6,610 bases of DNA from Desulfovibrio sp. UBA6121 (lineage in GTDB: Bacteria > Desulfobacterota > Desulfovibrionia > Desulfovibrionales > Desulfovibrionaceae), in contig DIVX01000157.1 of the NCBI GenBank assembly GCA_002422505.1, forward strand, positions 1-6,610, given 5' to 3'. Each line of letters begins with the position of its first letter. Positions within the stretch are counted from its first letter, which is position 1. Under the pieces are notes generated by a model. It did no database searches. It was given only the letters and a program-made list of their open reading frames with translations, and had not been told where the DNA came from. This document shows, piece by piece, positions 5,767 to 6,610 of this stretch. The position numbers were made by a program, and so were the translations under genes.

Positions 5767-6610
5767 TGTGGTACACGGCGCGAATATCCCCCGCCGTGGG
5801 GGTTTTAGGATTGGTGACCATGCAGGGGTCGTTCATGGCGAAGGCGGTGAGGCCGTCCAGGTGCTCCGGGCGCACCCCAAGGGAGCCCAAACCCTGCGTG
5901 GCGCCCACGGCGGCCTTGAGGGCGCGCACCTTGTCCAGCAGGGCCTGGCGCTTTTCCTCTTGGCTTGCGGCGGGTGAAAGAACGGCCCCCAGGGCCAGGG
6001 CGATGTCGGCGTAGCGCTCCGGCGCGGCGTCGAAGTTGTAGGCTATGACGTGGTCGAGCAGGATGGCGTTGCACTGGCCGTGGGGCAGGTCCATAAGCCC
6101 ACCCAGGCTGTGGGCCATGGCGTGCACCGCGCCCAGAATGGCGTTGGAGAAGGCCAGGCCCGCATACATGCTGCCCAGCATCATGCCCGCGCGGGCCTCG
6201 GCGTCGTCCGCGCGTGCTATTGCCAAAGGCAGATTCCGCGCAATGCGCCGGATGGCCTCCAGGGCGAAGAGGTCTGTGGTGGGGCCGTGGGCGTTGGAAA
6301 CGTAGGCTTCTATGGCGTGGGTGAGGGCGTCCACCCCGGTGTGGGCGGTCAGGTCCGGGGGCATGGTCAGGGTCACCAGGGGGTCGATGAGGGCCACATC
6401 GGGCACCATGGCCTTGCTGACGATGGCTATTTTGACCTTCCGCGCGGTGTCGTTGATGATGGCGAACTGCGAGACATCGGCGCTGCTGCCCGCTGTGGTG
6501 GGAACGCAGATGAGCGGCGGACCGGGGTTGGCCACATTGTCCACGCCTTCGAAGTCGAGCACGTCGCAGTCGTTGGTCACCACGATGCCGATGCCCTTGG
6601 CGCAGTCCAT
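5756..6610 (-). CDS. ercA: ErcA-like group III iron-containing alcohol dehydrogenase, N-terminus outside the window
   Basis: This is an iron-dependent alcohol dehydrogenase fold, with 284 C-terminal residues of about 385 visible. The gene enters from the right edge; the terminal ATG encodes the Met of the conserved (GGGSP)MDCAKGIG nucleotide-binding stretch and is not the start. Numbering from that Met, the four iron ligands of the FucO family are present: D94 and H98 in TGVDALTHAIEAY, H163 in GAVHAMAHSLGG, and H177 in LPHG. The usual TTAGTGSE motif reads TTAGSSADVSQFAI, and the C-terminal NDPCMVTNPK is also present. Both match my memory of ErcA, the dehydrogenase-like protein needed for regulation of ethanol oxidation in Pseudomonas aeruginosa, where it works with PAS-containing sensor kinases. 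Here its TGA lies 11 bases inside the start of a PAS-GGDEF-EAL gene, implying one transcript. It could instead be a metabolic alcohol dehydrogenase. The Fe-ADH family call is firm; the ErcA subgroup is likely. Confidence 0.9.
   Translation of the reverse strand: MDCAKGIGIVVTNDCDVLDFEGVDNVANPGPPLICVPTTAGSSADVSQFAIINDTARKVKIAIVSKAMVPDVALIDPLVTLTMPPDLTAHTGVDALTHAIEAYVSNAHGPTTDLFALEAIRRIARNLPLAIARADDAEARAGMMLGSMYAGLAFSNAILGAVHAMAHSLGGLMDLPHGQCNAILLDHVIAYNFDAAPERYADIALALGAVLSPAASQEEKRQALLDKVRALKAAVGATQGLGSLGVRPEHLDGLTAFAMNDPCMVTNPKTPTAGDIRAVYHNAL

Noticed and set aside
6608..6610. ATG at the right edge as the start of the dehydrogenase
   Set aside because: It is the internal Met of the nucleotide-binding motif; about 100 N-terminal residues of the family are missing.

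Overview
The window is GC-rich throughout and almost entirely coding. It reads like a Gram-negative bacterial chromosome. The coding style (Ala/Gly/Leu/Arg-rich proteins, GTG starts, strong G/C third positions), together with an ErcA-type iron alcohol dehydrogenase beside a multi-PAS GGDEF-EAL protein, suggests a high-GC delta-type sulfate reducer such as a member of the Desulfovibrionaceae. That assignment is an inference from protein flavour only, as no taxonomic marker is present.

Left half, plus strand: the 3' part of murA (UDP-GlcNAc enolpyruvyl transferase) enters from the left edge and stops at 563. After a 36-base G-rich spacer comes a complete comEC/rec2 gene (600-3170), the inner-membrane DNA channel with a C-terminal metallo-beta-lactamase-fold domain. 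The short gap and absence of a terminator suggest that the two are co-transcribed. The spacer carries four G-runs that match the canonical G-quadruplex pattern and include the purine tract in front of the comEC start.

Right half, minus strand: an ErcA-like group III iron-containing alcohol dehydrogenase enters from the right edge (N-terminus outside the window). Its last codons overlap, by 11 bases, the start of a large cytosolic PAS-PAS-PAS-GGDEF-EAL protein (5766 to 3145). Both the cyclase and phosphodiesterase catalytic motifs of that protein look intact, and it has a textbook RxxD inhibitory site. The overlap argues for one transcript and translational coupling, so the pair may link alcohol or redox sensing to cyclic-di-GMP.

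The two halves converge. comEC and the GGDEF-EAL gene overlap tail to tail by 26 bases, and an 11-bp GC-rich hairpin spans this overlap, with the GGDEF-EAL stop codon in its loop. No RNA genes, insertion sequences, CRISPR arrays or non-coding stretches over 300 bases were seen. The most interesting item is the ercA/c-di-GMP enzyme pairing; the rest are conserved families with local oddities.
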